Positions 1-12,426 of a DNA stretch of 64,000 nt are shown one piece after another. The DNA is from Fasciolopsis buskii (taxonomy: Eukaryota; Platyhelminthes; Trematoda; Plagiorchiida; Fasciolidae), in assembly GCA_008360955.1 (NCBI GenBank), contig LUCM01003808.1:42611-106610 (forward strand), in the 5' to 3' direction. Below the pieces are notes generated by a model. That model saw only the letters and a list, made by a program, of their open reading frames with translations. It ran no database searches and was not told the DNA's origin. The position numbers were made by a program, and so were the translations under genes. Positions within the stretch are counted from its first letter, which is position 1, and each line of letters starts with the position of its first letter.

Positions 1-634
1 CAGATGGACTGAGGGATTTTGTCATTAGCCCGATCTACTCGAAAATCCGTGGGTATAAACCATTGACAAATAGAATAAAGATTTATCGAATAAAATAAAC
101 GAAGATTTCTGATTCTCTAGGAGCTATTTCTGGTTGATAATTACACCTCCTTGATGGCTCTTCATAGTAGATTGGTGCGCAAAAGAAGCTACTTTCCAAA
201 ATCCTTCAGTAAGATCAATTTCATTGCTCTCAGACTGGATAATTGGTGATCCAGCATTGGATAACTGGGTTTTCTGAATTCTATCAATTTGTGCACGTCT
301 CACTTTCATTCCAGGTACCGATGAATTATATCCGAAGAACAATGACTGTCTCAGGATTATCCACTCGCATAAATTACGAACTGCCAGCGGCATGAGATAT
401 TTTAATGAATCAGAGCACTAAATCAACAAGCTGAAGTTCCGTGTCTCACTACCCCGTACCGATGCGAACTTGTAAGTACGAGATGAGGCTATTCAATATT
501 CCTTCATCCCCACGAACTGTTAGCAACAGTGAATCTAAAAAAAATTAGGTGGGACTTAAAATTTATGGATTTAAAGTTCATTGTGATGGCATGCTTAGGT
601 CGTGATACTTCTATCTTTCATCTTTTACTCCATT

Positions 635-798
635 TTTTATTAATAAAACAACAATGTACACCAATTTTCAGGAAGAGGGCCGCGGCCAGCAGAGGGCTGC
701 CAAATGGGGAAGTCGACCGGTGGTGGGATGATTCGAATCCGCGACTTTTACGTCCAAACGCCACGACCTTTTCTGCCTTGCCTCAGCCGGCCAAAGTA
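635..798 (-). mobile_element. tRNA-derived SINE, family A copy 1
   Basis: Read on the minus strand, this stretch has a tRNA-like head with a box B close to consensus (GGATTCGAATC around 730-741), then a body containing GGCAGCCCTCTGCTGGCC and a tail with repeated TTATTAATAAA. The same order of blocks occurs on the plus strand at 31366-31520, so it is a dispersed family rather than a tRNA gene. Box A is degraded. It lies in the downstream flank of the receptor gene. Confidence 0.65.
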
Positions 799-1889
799 GA
801 AAACTCATCCAAACTTTCCGTTATTAGATGATTAGTAGAAATCAACCCGTTGATAACCGTCATAACAGAGGTTTACACTTGATTAAGTGTAAACAAAGAA
901 ATAACTCCTCTTTCGCAAACTTCTACTGTGGCAGTTTAACAGTTGGAACTTCCGGGAATTCCATTCAAATCTATGTAATTTATTTTAAAATCGCATGCGG
1001 GGCATTCAAGCCATACGGGAAGTTTTGTTTGCTTTCTCTACGCAAGAGGTTTGGGTACGTTAGCAGCCAAAATTTTCCTATCCACCGTGCAAAATGAGGC
1101 GTTACACGAGACAGAAAATGTACAAAAGCGTGACAAATGTCTTTGGTATCACCTCTTCTATGGTTGTGCTACTAAAACAGTTCAAGTTTCATATGGAATT
1201 AGATTAATAGTTACCGTAGTCTGTCATAGTTCGATAACGTGGGACAGTAACATTTCTGTGTTAGTGCAAATGAACTGTTAGTAAATTCCGTGATTTTTCT
1301 CCTCTGTCGTGAATGCTCAGAAGTAATTGGTGGAAATTAGTCTCACTTGAGAATAGTTTTAGTTCACTTCATGGACCGATCGCAACCAGTTCATGCGTGC
1401 CAATCTCCAAACTATTAAGTTCTACTCGTTCAGCAAAGCAATGCTTTGTTGTCCGGATGCATGAAACAGAACGAATGAACACGTTACTCGGTCAAGTTCA
1501 TTCCTACAAAAAGGGAGCAAAACATACGTGGCAATAACAGGTCATTGTACTCCACCAAGACCTCCCATCGACGATGACGAGTCGAATAGGAGATGACAGT
1601 GTAACGTGGATATCCGTCAGATTTCTCGAAAAAATCGAAAGTTTTATTTCCAAAACCTGACGATGAAAACAAGGTATGAGGAATAAGTGTGGACAAATTA
1701 GGGAACGCTTGTAAACTTAAGTAAAATAAAAACTTCTATTACGTAAGACTTAATTATCCTTTAGTGTCACTGCTCGCTTTTATGTAAGAGCAGTATATAA
1801 GTGAATTCAGTTAAACAGAAATATGTATGAAATGATTTCCTGTCTACAGAAATTACTTGGGTTAGCGCTAAATCAATTGGAATGTCCCA
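799..1889. other. Gene-free stretch downstream of the receptor gene
   Basis: Several open frames of 70-90 codons occur on both strands, none with a recognised motif or convincing splice sites. I see nothing functional here. Confidence 0.5.
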
Positions 1890-2290
1890 GAAGGAAGGCC
1901 TAAGTTACTGGGTCCTAGGATCCGTCTTTAGGACAGGCATCGAACCAGAATAGTTTGAGGTGGTTGGGACGTCTTTTTCCCATGCCCACAGAGGGCTTGC
2001 CTCATTGTACATTGTTCCTCGAGGCAGGTAATGGTTGCAGAAGGGTTCGAGGTGGCCAGTGGATGACATGGGTAGAGAGCATGAAAATTATAACCAATGG
2101 ACTGCCTGGTGCATAGATGGGGACCAAGAGACCCCGCCATAAGCGCGGCGATTGGAGACTATAGGTGATATGACTCAGTGCCGCAGACAGCAACGTTCTT
2201 GCATTCGATACCTTTCTTCTTCTATTCTTTTTCTGTTTGAGCAGTTGATGCTGCGCTGTACCAACTACAAACAAAACACGTTGGTTCAAG
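1890..2290 (+). pseudogene. 3' end of an RTE-like LINE, decayed
   Basis: The plus frame reads NSLRWLGRLFPMPTEGLP, then RGGQWMTWVESMKIITNGL and GAWMGTKRPRHKRGDWRL, followed by stops. This pattern (LRWLGHVxRMP, RGGxxxTWxxxxKxxTxGL, then a WxxTLxDMA segment) is the C-terminal end of RTE-clade reverse transcriptase proteins common in flatworms. Only the tail remains, with stops and no upstream catalytic part, so it is a 5'-truncated dead copy. Minus-strand open frames here are shadows. Confidence 0.7.
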
Positions 2291-2769
2291 GTTAGTAGTT
2301 GTCCAAACCAAACCGAGTGAACTAAAAACTATTAAAAACGCTAAGCAGTTGTTTCACCGTTCATCAACTTACGGATAAGTCTTCTCATTGATACGTCCAG
2401 ATATGTCATGAACTTGAGTATAGCCTTCATCTATCACTTTTGTTTATAAGCTGCGTTAGGATCGTCTAAATGACAGCAACTTTAGTTAACAGGTAGAATG
2501 CACTTAAGAAAAAAAGTTAAAAACCTGTCAGGACGTAAAAATTCTATTGGTATAAATGGAAGAATGTCAAGGTGTGTCATGGTGTATCCACATTCGTAAA
2601 AACCAACCAGCCGACCTGATTGATAGTAGTCACTATTTTATCATGTACCCCAATGACTGCTGTCTCTCCAAAACATGACGAACGGAGTTAGGTTGTACGT
2701 CAACTCGAGTCCGTTTAAAATCCTGGAGGATACAGTACGGAACTTTCGACTGTGAATAATTCTCATCTG

Positions 2770-2872
2770 TATTGTGAATGATATAATTTAATGGCAGTAT
2801 TGTCGGTAGATGCAATGCGCCAACGTTTCGACTGCCGCGGGTAGTCTTTCTCAGGGCAAGTTTTACAATCCT
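2770..2872 (+). repeat. Hairpin repeat copy A
   Basis: The plus strand reads TATTGTGAATGATATAAT, then GCGCCAACGTTTCGACTGCC and GGGTAGTCTTTCTCAGGG. The inverted arms differ slightly from the other copies (GACTGCC with GGGTAGTC). It lies alone in the downstream flank of the receptor gene with no element around it. Confidence 0.65.
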
Positions 2873-4201
2873 TACATAATTCAATTCTCATTCGTATCGC
2901 ACTGGGCCTTAAAGTCAGGGCCAGTTGGAAGCTGCAAGTTAATTGATGTTTTAGTTGCTGTTACTGGCACAACGAGTTGGAAAAAGCAAAGTTCTTCTAT
3001 CATCTACCACACAGTAGGGCAATATAATCGGATTACCAGATGATACGACCGTTAAACTTCCGGGTTAAACCGTATCCGCTTAAGTAACCTAAAAAAGACT
3101 GTCATAGTTATGTTATTTGAAAAACTCTTGGGGGCAAACTTATAGGGAGATACGAAATCAGTCAAATCGAGAAGGAAATGTTGCTTCAAACTTCTGTTAG
3201 AAAACACCCACGAGAGCTCATTTTGCTGACCTGATGGCAGAAGGCCAACCGCTTTCCTTGCATCTTTGCATGGCAAATTGATGGAAAGATCAAAATGCTT
3301 TGGGCACCAAAGAGGGCGAGCCATTAAACGAACATGCAATTAAGCCGGACACTAATTTGGTTTCCATACAAGCTGAAAATGTTGCGAGTGGTAATTTTGC
3401 AGCCGAATTGCTATAATAAACCTTGAATTGTAAAAAACACAAAATTCCAAATCTTCGGGAAATTTATCCCCTAAAGCTCTATCCGGTACAATTTAAGTAA
3501 AAATAAAACAGGGATTCTTAACGTTGTGTCAAAATTGGAATTGCTTTAAATTACCGGAATCTTATCCCGAATACAATAAAGTAAGCAGCCTGAAAAAATA
3601 GTACTGCTCTTAGAAGGAACCATTGCGTTGCAATTCATAAGGAATTAAGAAACGTGTACGTTCGAATGGAATGGTTTTGTTACTTTTGGATTCCTTATGC
3701 TCAAATGTAAATTTTACCTCACCCCGGAGCCTGTTGTTACTCAAAACTAATTGGGAATTTTTGGTTTCGCTTGAACTGTGCATCGAAATGAGGCTTCCAG
3801 CGTCCTGGGGTATGAGATGCAAGCTGTTCACTATTTATTTTCATGGAGTTCTTATCAAATGGACCAAAGAGCAGAGACTACCCCACTGATTACCGTCGTG
3901 TACGAACAATTTTTGCTTTCAGACACATTAATTTTTGTGAGTAACACTCGCTGTGTGGTTGGCTCGTGATACGTTCCTAATGCTGCTTACTGGTAACGGA
4001 TAAAAGGAAATGCCGGCTGAAATGGGAGGTATATCCGTTTACCGAATAGCCAGAAAACAGACGGATTATTATAGGGCTTTTTCCCATCTGACTGGATAAT
4101 AAGAAAAATGGTTTGCCCACCTAGTTGTGCATTTTACCGTGCAAGGCAGCAAAAGAGGTCCTTCTTTTTCTCTAGAAGTAGAATGGGCAAAACCTGAATA
4201 C

Positions 4202-4244
4202 CTTCTGATCTTCCAGTACGCAATTCCCTCTTTTTCAAAATTTC
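4202..4244 (-). CDS. Possible alternative exon after exon 9
   Basis: The acceptor gcatatccag before 4244 opens a 43-nt piece that also fits the phase left by exon 9. It reads GNFEKEGIAYWKIR plus two bases, then a GTATTC donor, which is poor. The motif F-x-x-E-G-x-A-x-Y recalls the family segment FDENGDAxGxYxI that follows the ligand-binding-domain helix covered by exon 9. If real, it would bypass the stop at 5492 and lead towards a cysteine-rich domain, but I found no such domain between here and base 1. The evidence is phase plus a loose motif only. Confidence 0.2.
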
Positions 4245-5491
4245 CTGGATATGCTTGCCCGTTTATAAACCCAACATTATCATGCAATACAATCCAGGCA
4301 ACAGATTCTCCTCACTGACTGATCGCAAAGAAAGCGATAGTAAAGAACTGTCATAATATGGGTGCCAAAATTTCCGAGTGGTGGATTGAAAAGATACAGA
4401 ATTGTAGTCAGAAGTCCAAAATCGTGCGAAACACATTCACACAAATGATGTGAGGACAATTTAGACAAGGATTAGCTTTCCTGAAAGTATCACTACTCCT
4501 TATTCACTGATAAAACTGTTGGGGTAAATTCGTGTTCCCAAACAGAAAATCATCTTCAGATCTCGGTTACGCGACTTCCTACAGAAAATTTCACTCTCCA
4601 CTGTTTCTACAACTAACCACAACTCTAACAGTTACGTAGTAATCATGATGTTTCATAAATTTCGGTGCTTCATTCGACTCGACAAAAAGCCACTAATAAA
4701 CCCACTGGTTTCCTCTCCACTCAGAATGAATGGTAGAATAGTTCACCCGACCTAGGTAGGGAAATGTATTTATCTACTTATGATTGTAAGCACTGAAATA
4801 GCTCAGACAGCTCTAAAGAAATACAAAAGGGTGCGCACTAATTTGCCTTTAGTAAACAGCCAGTAAGTAGCCCGGGAGCATATTTCCGCATTTCATGCTG
4901 CGGAAATTAATTCACTTTCAAAACCTGGTACAGTTGTGCAGACGTTTCATGCGCTGTTTGTGTATCCTTTGATTGGGATGGAGTTATTTTAATCAGCTGG
5001 AGATATTCGACTACGGTAAAGCTGGACAGGCAACCTTCGGTTATGGTTTCCTAACACAGCATGATGCACAGACGCCTCAGAATTTGGTCCGTTTTAGAAT
5101 TCAAAAACACAGGTTAGGCCTCTTACGAGATGGTCCAAGTCCACCCGGCTTTACTAGGGTTTGGATACTGGATACTAAACTTCATTGATATTGTGGTGTC
5201 CCTTCCACGCTAGTCTTCATTTACCATTCACGTGATTTATGTCTTCGGAAAGCAATGACGACTGGATTGGATTGGACGAGCGAGGTCCTGAAATGGACGA
5301 AACTCACCGGCATCAGACAACCAAATTTCCAAACACAGGATCTAATTGCACGCAGACAAGAATCTTTGTTTCACAGACAAAGAATTACTAAACTGAGAGT
5401 GTGGGTATTTAGAAACCAAATCGTACTCCTGCAGATCGACATGTGACATGTGGAACAAATGCATCTTGTCGAGGAACAATGTACATGCGGT

Positions 5492-5538
5492 CTAAAATTC
5501 TATGCCCGATTTGCCAATTAGTACATTCCGAAATGAGA
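5492..5538 (-). CDS. Putative terminal exon with in-frame stop
   Basis: An 83-nt intron (GTGAGC ... ttttaactag) separates exon 9 from this piece. Entered in phase 1 it reads VSFRNVLIGKSGIEF and then TAG at 5492-5494. The family continues after NFTG with a short loop and then xVxFxxxGD, so GKSGIEF fits the expected strand. If this exon is used, the protein ends inside the last strand of the ligand-binding domain, without the cysteine-rich and seven-helix regions. No donor is visible before the stop, and no clear polyadenylation signal was seen just downstream. Alternatives are a skipped exon (see 4202-4244) or a disrupted gene. Confidence 0.5.
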
Positions 5539-5621
5539 CTAGTTAAAATACAGACAACAAAGGCTGTCGTATCACGACTTTCCTTGCAGCGAAAGACATT
5601 TGTCTCATTGAAAATGCTCAC

Positions 5622-5783
5622 CTGTGAAATTATAGTTTCTCAAGTAATACAGTAGTCTTTCAGTCGGATAATTAGGGCCACCGTCATATGAACCGTTTTC
5701 GAATCTCCCATTCTCGCATCTCTTAAACGCCTCGGCCAAAGTATACACAGCATTCTGTGTATTTGGAACGTAAAACGAAGCAT
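5622..5783 (-). CDS. Exon 9: LBD segment with NAVYTLAEAF and LLYYLRNYNFT
   Basis: The acceptor tctctgtttgttag precedes 5783 and a consensus GTGAGC donor follows 5622; 162 nt, phase 1 to phase 1. It reads DASFYVPNTQNAVYTLAEAF, then KRCENGRFENGSYDGGPNYP, then TERLLYYLRNYNFT. Metabotropic glutamate receptors read FVIDAVYAMAHALHNM, a Cys-containing loop, then xxLLxYIRNVNFTG: a close match in order and spacing. The lysine that contacts the side-chain carboxylate of glutamate in mGluR1 (in the loop before the LL helix) has no clear counterpart. A following exon should supply the last strand of the domain. Confidence 0.9.
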
Positions 5784-6145
5784 CTAACAAACAGAGATTT
5801 TGATATTTGAAAGAATAACTTAAATAGAAGTTAAATGGGAATGAAATTCAAAATCGTACAGAAATGATACTCTGAGATATCCTGGTAGCCCGGGCTGGGA
5901 TTTAGATTTGGAAACATTGCGTAATCAGATGAGGCGAAACCGTCAGTCCGTTGGTATAAATTTGACTGGTGATGAGATGTTCACGACCAGAAGGCAGAGG
6001 TCAATAATGTGAACGTTATGGAAGACACTGACCCCGAGCCACACTCGGCACAAATTCTCAATGCACACCCGTGCAGTTCTGCTTGCTTTCACACTCGCAA
6101 TACGCAGCGTTTAATAGTCGTCGCCTCGGCCAACTACGGTAGGTT

Positions 6146-6256
6146 AACGACTGACAAACTTACTGATCGATTGACTTATTGACCGTTTGACTCACTGTCC
6201 GAATGACTGACTGATACTGATGACTAACTGAATGACTGACTTACTGAATGACGTTC
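6146..6256. repeat. Degenerate TGAC-rich simple repeat
   Basis: About 110 bases built from imperfect ACTGA/TGACT tetramer and pentamer units (for example GAATGACTGACTGATACTGA). It lies in the intron between exons 8 and 9 and has no coding capacity. Confidence 0.8.
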
Positions 6257-7435
6257 TTTGTAGATTACTTGTGTGATTGGCTGCTAAGCCTTCACGAGAT
6301 ACCGGAAAACTATTCATTTTAAATGAATTCTGATTCTCGTTCAAATTTTAGCAACATGGTAGCAAACCCCGGTTGTAGCGCTCCAATAAAATAATCTTAT
6401 TTTGAAAAAGCACAGTTTTAATTTTAAAATATCAGCATGAGAAATTCACGCATACTAAATCAATGCAATCGACCTACATGATATAGGCATATTGTTTAGA
6501 ATAGTTCACTACGTATGGCCTTATCACTTACTTATATCTACCACTAACTATAGAATGATATTGAATTATTTAATCATGTTCGACGAATTCGGAGTTGTGT
6601 CAGTTCACGGCAACCGCGTTTTAAGTTCATCGTGATGGTAGGTATACGTTCTCCACAGTGGTTCAGCACATCACGCTGTAATCATATGTGCCCAGTTCAC
6701 CGTAACTTCTGGTTCGTGAATCGATCGATAGCAACTGCTTTCGATCTCCAGATATCTACTCTGCATTTGTGGAATAAAGTCGCATCTCACAGTGATGGTG
6801 CTTCATTTTTCCGACGTCCGAAGGAGAAGACTAAAAGCACACAGCCTGATCTTGCATAGCAATGGTGGAATGGCAGGATTTTTCAGGGAAATTTCTCAAT
6901 ACGACCCATTTCCGTGTACCGATGTGATTCGGTAAGTGTCTACAGATAGGCGGTTGGAATGAATCCATGGTTCTATTTCAACTGGTTATGGATTGAATAA
7001 CTGGCTTAGAGGATTCAGCACTGAAATGCAAATTAACAGTCTTATTCGTTCAACCAGCAAGGGAAATGTGATGTACATTGCAGCCTACAGGAAATCATTC
7101 AGTTTCCGCATGAACCCCAACTTTGCTTGAAAACTGCGGTCACGTGCTTCCCACTTTCAGTAGCCAGTACGACTTCATATTATGCCACTTCAGTCCATTT
7201 TAACGCCTTATTTAGTTACAGCATATCCGAATACTGAACTACACTAAATGAACAGTATATTTATGCCCAGTTATCACAGTCATTTTGGTGACTTCCCCTG
7301 TTCACATCAAAATCAGTCCTGTCAGTGTAATGACGATTCAATTACCCTTCCTTCGAATTGTTTTACCGTCGGGGTGAACAGATGTTTATTGTTGACTCAT
7401 TCGTTTTGATAAGCAAAGGCCCTCACATAACTAAC

Positions 7436-7587
7436 CTTTGTGCAATTCGTACTGACAAAGATACGATTGAAAATCATCACAGACGTGCTCCTCGGACACA
7501 TTTGATCGTGTCTCTTTAGGTATGCATCCACAAAAAGTAAGCAGATATTCATCTCGCCAGGTAACTTCTCCGTAATCTCTTTTTAAA
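7436..7587 (-). CDS. Exon 8: LBD segment with WRDEYLLTFCGC
   Basis: A strong acceptor (cttcattgtctag) and a strong donor (CACAAAG|GTTAGT) bound this 152-nt exon, phase 2 to phase 1. The first base completes an asparagine codon. It reads LKRDYGEVTWRDEYLLTFCG, then CIPKETRSNVSEEHVCDDFQ and SYLCQYELHK. The family has NPWFxEFWExxFNCxL, a short loop, then CxGxE. The W..EY....F.C pattern and the later cysteines fit this region, whose cysteines are disulphide bonded in receptors of this class. The similarity is weaker than in exons 3-7, but splice sites, phase and order support it. One sequon (NVS) is present. Confidence 0.8.
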
Positions 7588-10500
7588 CTAGACAATGAAG
7601 AGGCAAGACAAAATAATGGAGTAAAACATCCACCCAAAATAAATTTTCTGGTTTGTACAAACATCAATTACACACGCACGATTATATGCATTTTTATTAC
7701 AGTCTTACCAACAAGCAAACGGCAGGCGTTACATGGGCAATTTTTGAAATCATACACGGCAGCATATATAATCTAGCACTACTTTACTCGTAATCTGTCT
7801 TAAGCGACAAGTGAAATTACTCCATAAAAATAAGCCATTTTTTCTAATGTCACTCATTGAAAAGATATTTTATAAACCCAGCCAACATCACATTTTCGTC
7901 ATCACCAGTAAGCTCAAAATATGAAACGTCACAGGTATAAATGTAAGACTAAGATGAAATTTGTTCAAAGCAAAGTAACATAATCGAGGGCAGGGACCAG
8001 AAGCTTATGGACTGTAGCATTCAGGTTACTGGACTCTGTTATTCTATGCATTTGGATCGTTCCGACGTGAGACCGCTTCATTCAATTACGAAGAACTTTG
8101 TTATCCCGCGCAAAATATCATACCACACTTTCAACCTAAAATCTTGATTTTTGGACAATCAATTGAATTGTTGTTTCTGAACACGAAAGTCCAGGTAAAG
8201 ACATGCTTCTAAATGAACGATACCTTATGAGAAAATGCTACTTTACGGGAATGAAATTAAAATGCAAGAGAAACGCATTTTCCAAGTTAAAATATTCGCT
8301 GTTTTATTGATCGCCGCTTAATGTGTACTTGTCGGCAATATCAGTCGATCGCCACATCATCACTCCTAACACCTTCACCTGCTACTCAGGTTCAGTGGTA
8401 AGAGTAATGTATATTCCATGTTCGCTATCACCAGAAGCACTCCAATTATTCTTCCCTTTAGAGGGACCGTGTATAAATTTTTAAGAATATTCTACTAAAT
8501 ATTCAAAAATATGAATTTTCGTTGTACTTTTTAACTATAATATGGGTGGATCTGTCTGTTTGCTTCGAAGTGATGTGGTTTCTCTCGCTAACAATATTTT
8601 TTGAAGATTTCCCGTATACACCCACGCAAATGGTGGTTCTGTTTACGCTGGAACATAAAACCGATCCAATCCAGATTGTAAATTTTACACTTCAACTCGT
8701 TTTTTCACTTTCTTGTCAATGGCAATAACTGAAAGTGGTGCACTCAGACGAACTTAATGTCAAGGCCCACTGTTATGAGAGTCAATAATTCTCTTATCCA
8801 AAATTTCGATGGCCTGTCGACAAGAATTGTTATCAAACCGCAACTAAAGCTAACTGCGATTTGATTCTAGACGCTTAATTATGATTAGGCTATTTTAGAA
8901 AACCAGCTTCTCTCGAACAATCAGATTAATTATCATCCGTGGATATGACCATAAATAAATCCTGATATCCATCTCACTGAATTTACGGAAAATAAGAGTT
9001 CGTCAGGATTTCATTCTTTTTGTTCAAATTCTTTTATCTTGGCATGATGCAGCCTAAAGTCAAATGTTATGAGAGGAATATCGTAATAAATTCGCTGTTG
9101 TTTTGTAATGTCTGATAAATGTTAGTAGGTGCAGCATAATGGGGTGAAGAATTTCGAAGTGCACCAATTAAGGGGATTTTAATGTGTTCATGTTACCTTG
9201 CAACTATGGACTGCAAAATCCAGCAATGGACAAACAAGCTTTTCTGTGTGGTGTTCATGTTCGGTAAATCATGAAACGTTTACTCGGAATGGCTTAAGGG
9301 CTAAGAAAGTTGGCTCACAAATGTTTGTCCCGAATTCTCGTCCCCATTAGGGGGTGGATCATACGCACGGATGATGATTCCTAGAAAAAATTAAACAGGC
9401 TTTTGGTGTTTCTCTGTTGCTTTATTGTTAATTTTCGAGCTGATATTTGTGGGCAATCGCTGATAACCATATCTGATGGCTTGCCGCTAAAAGAATCTTA
9501 TTCCTTCCATTCTTTCCTGCCAAAATGCTAAAACCGCTTCGCAAGCAGACGGCAACACCATGGATTTCACAATGAGTGATAAGTTTCCTCGGAGTGTGAC
9601 AGTATCAAATTGTCAATGGGCCTCCGTAAACTCGCCATCTCACATGGAAACATCATTTTTCCAGCGATTCGTTAGTGACATTATGCTAGCGTTTTGGACC
9701 TCCTCGTACTGTCATCGTTTCTTGGGCCGACTCTGGTTCTACAAGAGATCTTCACTGGTAAGAAAGCAATCACACCTCAGATGTGATTTCAATCATTAAT
9801 CGAACACGTGCTTTTTAAATAATGGTCATAATGTTTGATTCACGAACATGAATAATTTTAATTCGAATGTGTTCTCAGTTTCTCACAAAAGTGACTCCAG
9901 TATAAAAGTGGTATTTATGGCCTAATTGACAAGCTTTTGTGGATTAACGTTAACAGTAAAATGTGGCTATGTTTAAAATATTTCTGATTTTATTGGTCAC
10001 TTATCACGTAATTAATATACATGCGGATGGTAGGATGAAGTTCTACGGAAGCGCGTGGTGTAGAGTTTTCTGCGAACTACCAGATGTTTGTTAAGTAGAT
10101 TCATTCTCCATGTACATGTAAAATGAGTCGAACGATGTTCTAGTGCTATCCTCCATTTCGTCTGTAAATTTCCCGTGTTTTTATTCCATGTGCACTGTAC
10201 TTCTGATTTATGGTGCATCCCCTTTTACGTTAAGCCCTGATGCTGCAGAGGGCAGCAGAAAATAAATGCTCATCTTGAGAAAGTTGAAATTTGACATTTA
10301 CTACTTTGATACGTTTCAGTAGACGGTCGCTTCGTCGTTTTGCCAGAAAGTCGCTAAAAAACAACTTTCACTTACTTTTTACCTCTAGATGCATACCTGC
10401 GTCACGTGTTCTTCACATCGTAAAACTGCCAATGGCAACAGATTACCATAGCGCTATTTCAGATCCCGTCATTTTGCAACTACCAAATTAAAAGAAACCA

Positions 10501-10979
10501 TTCAATATGATAATGTTTTTCTAGGAAGTTGCTGGACGCATCTACCTCAACAGTATATCTAACTGTTTGCGCAACTTAGATGGAGGCTATACCATGAACA
10601 AGAAACATTTGAGAGGAAATATTCGAAAATGCTTTTGCATCACTCTGGAGAATTTCTGATCACCTGAAGTCAGTGTTCTCCTGAATACTGGATTTTGAAG
10701 CAAGAAAAACGTTGTAATCCAGATTTCTCTGTAAAGCAAAAGCGTGAAATCCCTATTCAAAAGTTAAGGTTAATAACGGCAACGAAGTTTAAACGGTTGA
10801 AAAGCTTCGCAGAGCTGTTTTAGTTCCCCACTGGTAAACCATTTAGTTATTCATATCTGCTGCTGAATGCAGTTTGTAGTTGTTCGATATTTCTTATAGT
10901 GCTGCTTAAAGTTGACTAAATACTCCATCGGAACATAATTGTTGCGTCGCAGATGATTTTTAATGTGCAGAAATTTACT
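7588..10979. other. Intron between exons 7 and 8, right-hand unique part
   Basis: AT-rich sequence with only short frames. No transposon motif was recognised. The hairpin repeat pair begins at 10980. Confidence 0.55.
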
Positions 10980-11066
10980 GGTGAATGATATAATGCTAAT
11001 AACACAGCATTGTCAGTAGATGTAATGCCCCATCGTTTCGACTACCGTGGTTAGTCTTTCTGAAGA
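10980..11066 (+). repeat. Hairpin repeat copy B (left arm of an inverted pair)
   Basis: The block GTGAATGATATAATGCTAAT is followed by CATCGTTTCGACTACC and GGTTAGTCTTTC. It is separated by only about 20 bases from copy C in opposite orientation, so the two form a ~270-base imperfect palindrome. It lies in the intron between exons 7 and 8. Confidence 0.7.
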
Positions 11067-11085
11067 AAAGTTGGCGGGTGAACGT

Positions 11086-11250
11086 TCCATCAGTTACTTG
11101 ATCATAAATCCTACCTTGAGAAAGACTACCCACGGTAGTCGAACCCTTGGCGAACTGCATCTACCAACAATGCTGTTATTAACATTATATCATTCACAGT
11201 AAGAACCAATGCATGGCGCATCGATTTTTCGATACACTCGTTGCTTCATT
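11086..11250 (-). repeat. Hairpin repeat copy C (right arm of an inverted pair)
   Basis: The plus strand reads CTTGAGAAAGACTACC, then GGTAGTCGAACCCTTGGCG and TTATATCATTCACAG, the reverse of copies A, B, D and E. It matches copy F over its full length, including the block after TTCACA. The beginning of the 126-codon open frame at 11213 lies inside this repeat. Confidence 0.7.
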
Positions 11251-12426
11251 TGGAGAAATTTACGATCAAAAATTTGGGTTTTTGCTGGAATTAATTTTTT
11301 CACGAATGTCAGCAGGAAATACGTTCTGGAAAGATGCCGATTCAGTGGACGAGCAAGACCTTGTTTATATTCGGGAAATTAAGGAAATCTCTTGGTTTCG
11401 AGAACGTTCGTCATTACCGGTGCCAAATCTTGATCGCATAAAGTCGGCAGGGAGTTGTATAGTTGTATTAGATCACCTGTTCCTCTGTGACCTTGTAATG
11501 CAGAACAAGCTAGCTGAGGATTTAGGAGCTAATATTATATATTTCAGATGCACTTGCCTAACTAAAACTTCATTCTGGGATTTATTTGAGTGATTGGCCG
11601 TTTCTCCAAAAGGAACTATTTTAGATGTAATTAGTAGCGATTCAGAAGTGGTGAAAAGTATGGGCACTGATTTTCACTGTGGTCTATTATTGATTGTAGC
11701 TTGCTCATTTATAATCTTCGGAAGATATATCCACGGCGGTCAATGTCAGGAGGTTTCAATGATACAGCGTACCGGTGAGTTAAATTAAGCTGTGCATATA
11801 TGTATATATACATGTTATTAGTTCGAATTTGAATCACTATTAACCAGGGAAGAATTCAGACAGATTCATTGACTCCAACCACAAATTGGTACTATGTGGT
11901 CTCTGCCAATGGAGCTATGAGGACATTCAATAGAATTTCCGAATTTCCCTCGACATGGTTTCATAACAGTGAGGCTAACCCCTGGATGGCGTCTATCGCT
12001 GGAAGAAATGCATATGAAGCCGTCCATTGGAAACATTTTCCCATCCTGTGGAGAATGTTCGCCGCCGTCATTGATGACAGCTAGCTCATCCCGAACAAAG
12101 GACTCGTATAATGGTGGTGACATACAAGCCTTGAGTACGGCAGGGGATGAGCGCTACACTTGAGCCCAAATGCGGGTGTAACTCAATCCCGGTGATTCTC
12201 GAGGCTAAGGTTAACCAGATGACCCAGTTTATGTTGAGTGTAATAAAGAGCAGTTTGTTTTCAAAGTTTGCCTGGACGCGAACGTTAGAAAACTGAATCA
12301 AGGGACAAAATCGGAAAGTCCTGAATTAAAAGAAAAACAAAAGTCTGTACGGTAAATGCGGCAATGATTCATACAGGTGCAAGCATAACAATTGGAAATT
12401 AGCTGAGGACTGAAGCAATAGCCTAC

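Noticed and set aside
11213..11788. A 191-codon plus-strand frame with a single TGA at 11591, ending near a perfect GTGAGT; possible readthrough or selenocysteine gene
   Set aside because: The first ~13 codons lie inside hairpin repeat copy C, no domain is recognised, no SECIS-like fold was seen and no acceptor in phase was found. Chance openness is more likely.
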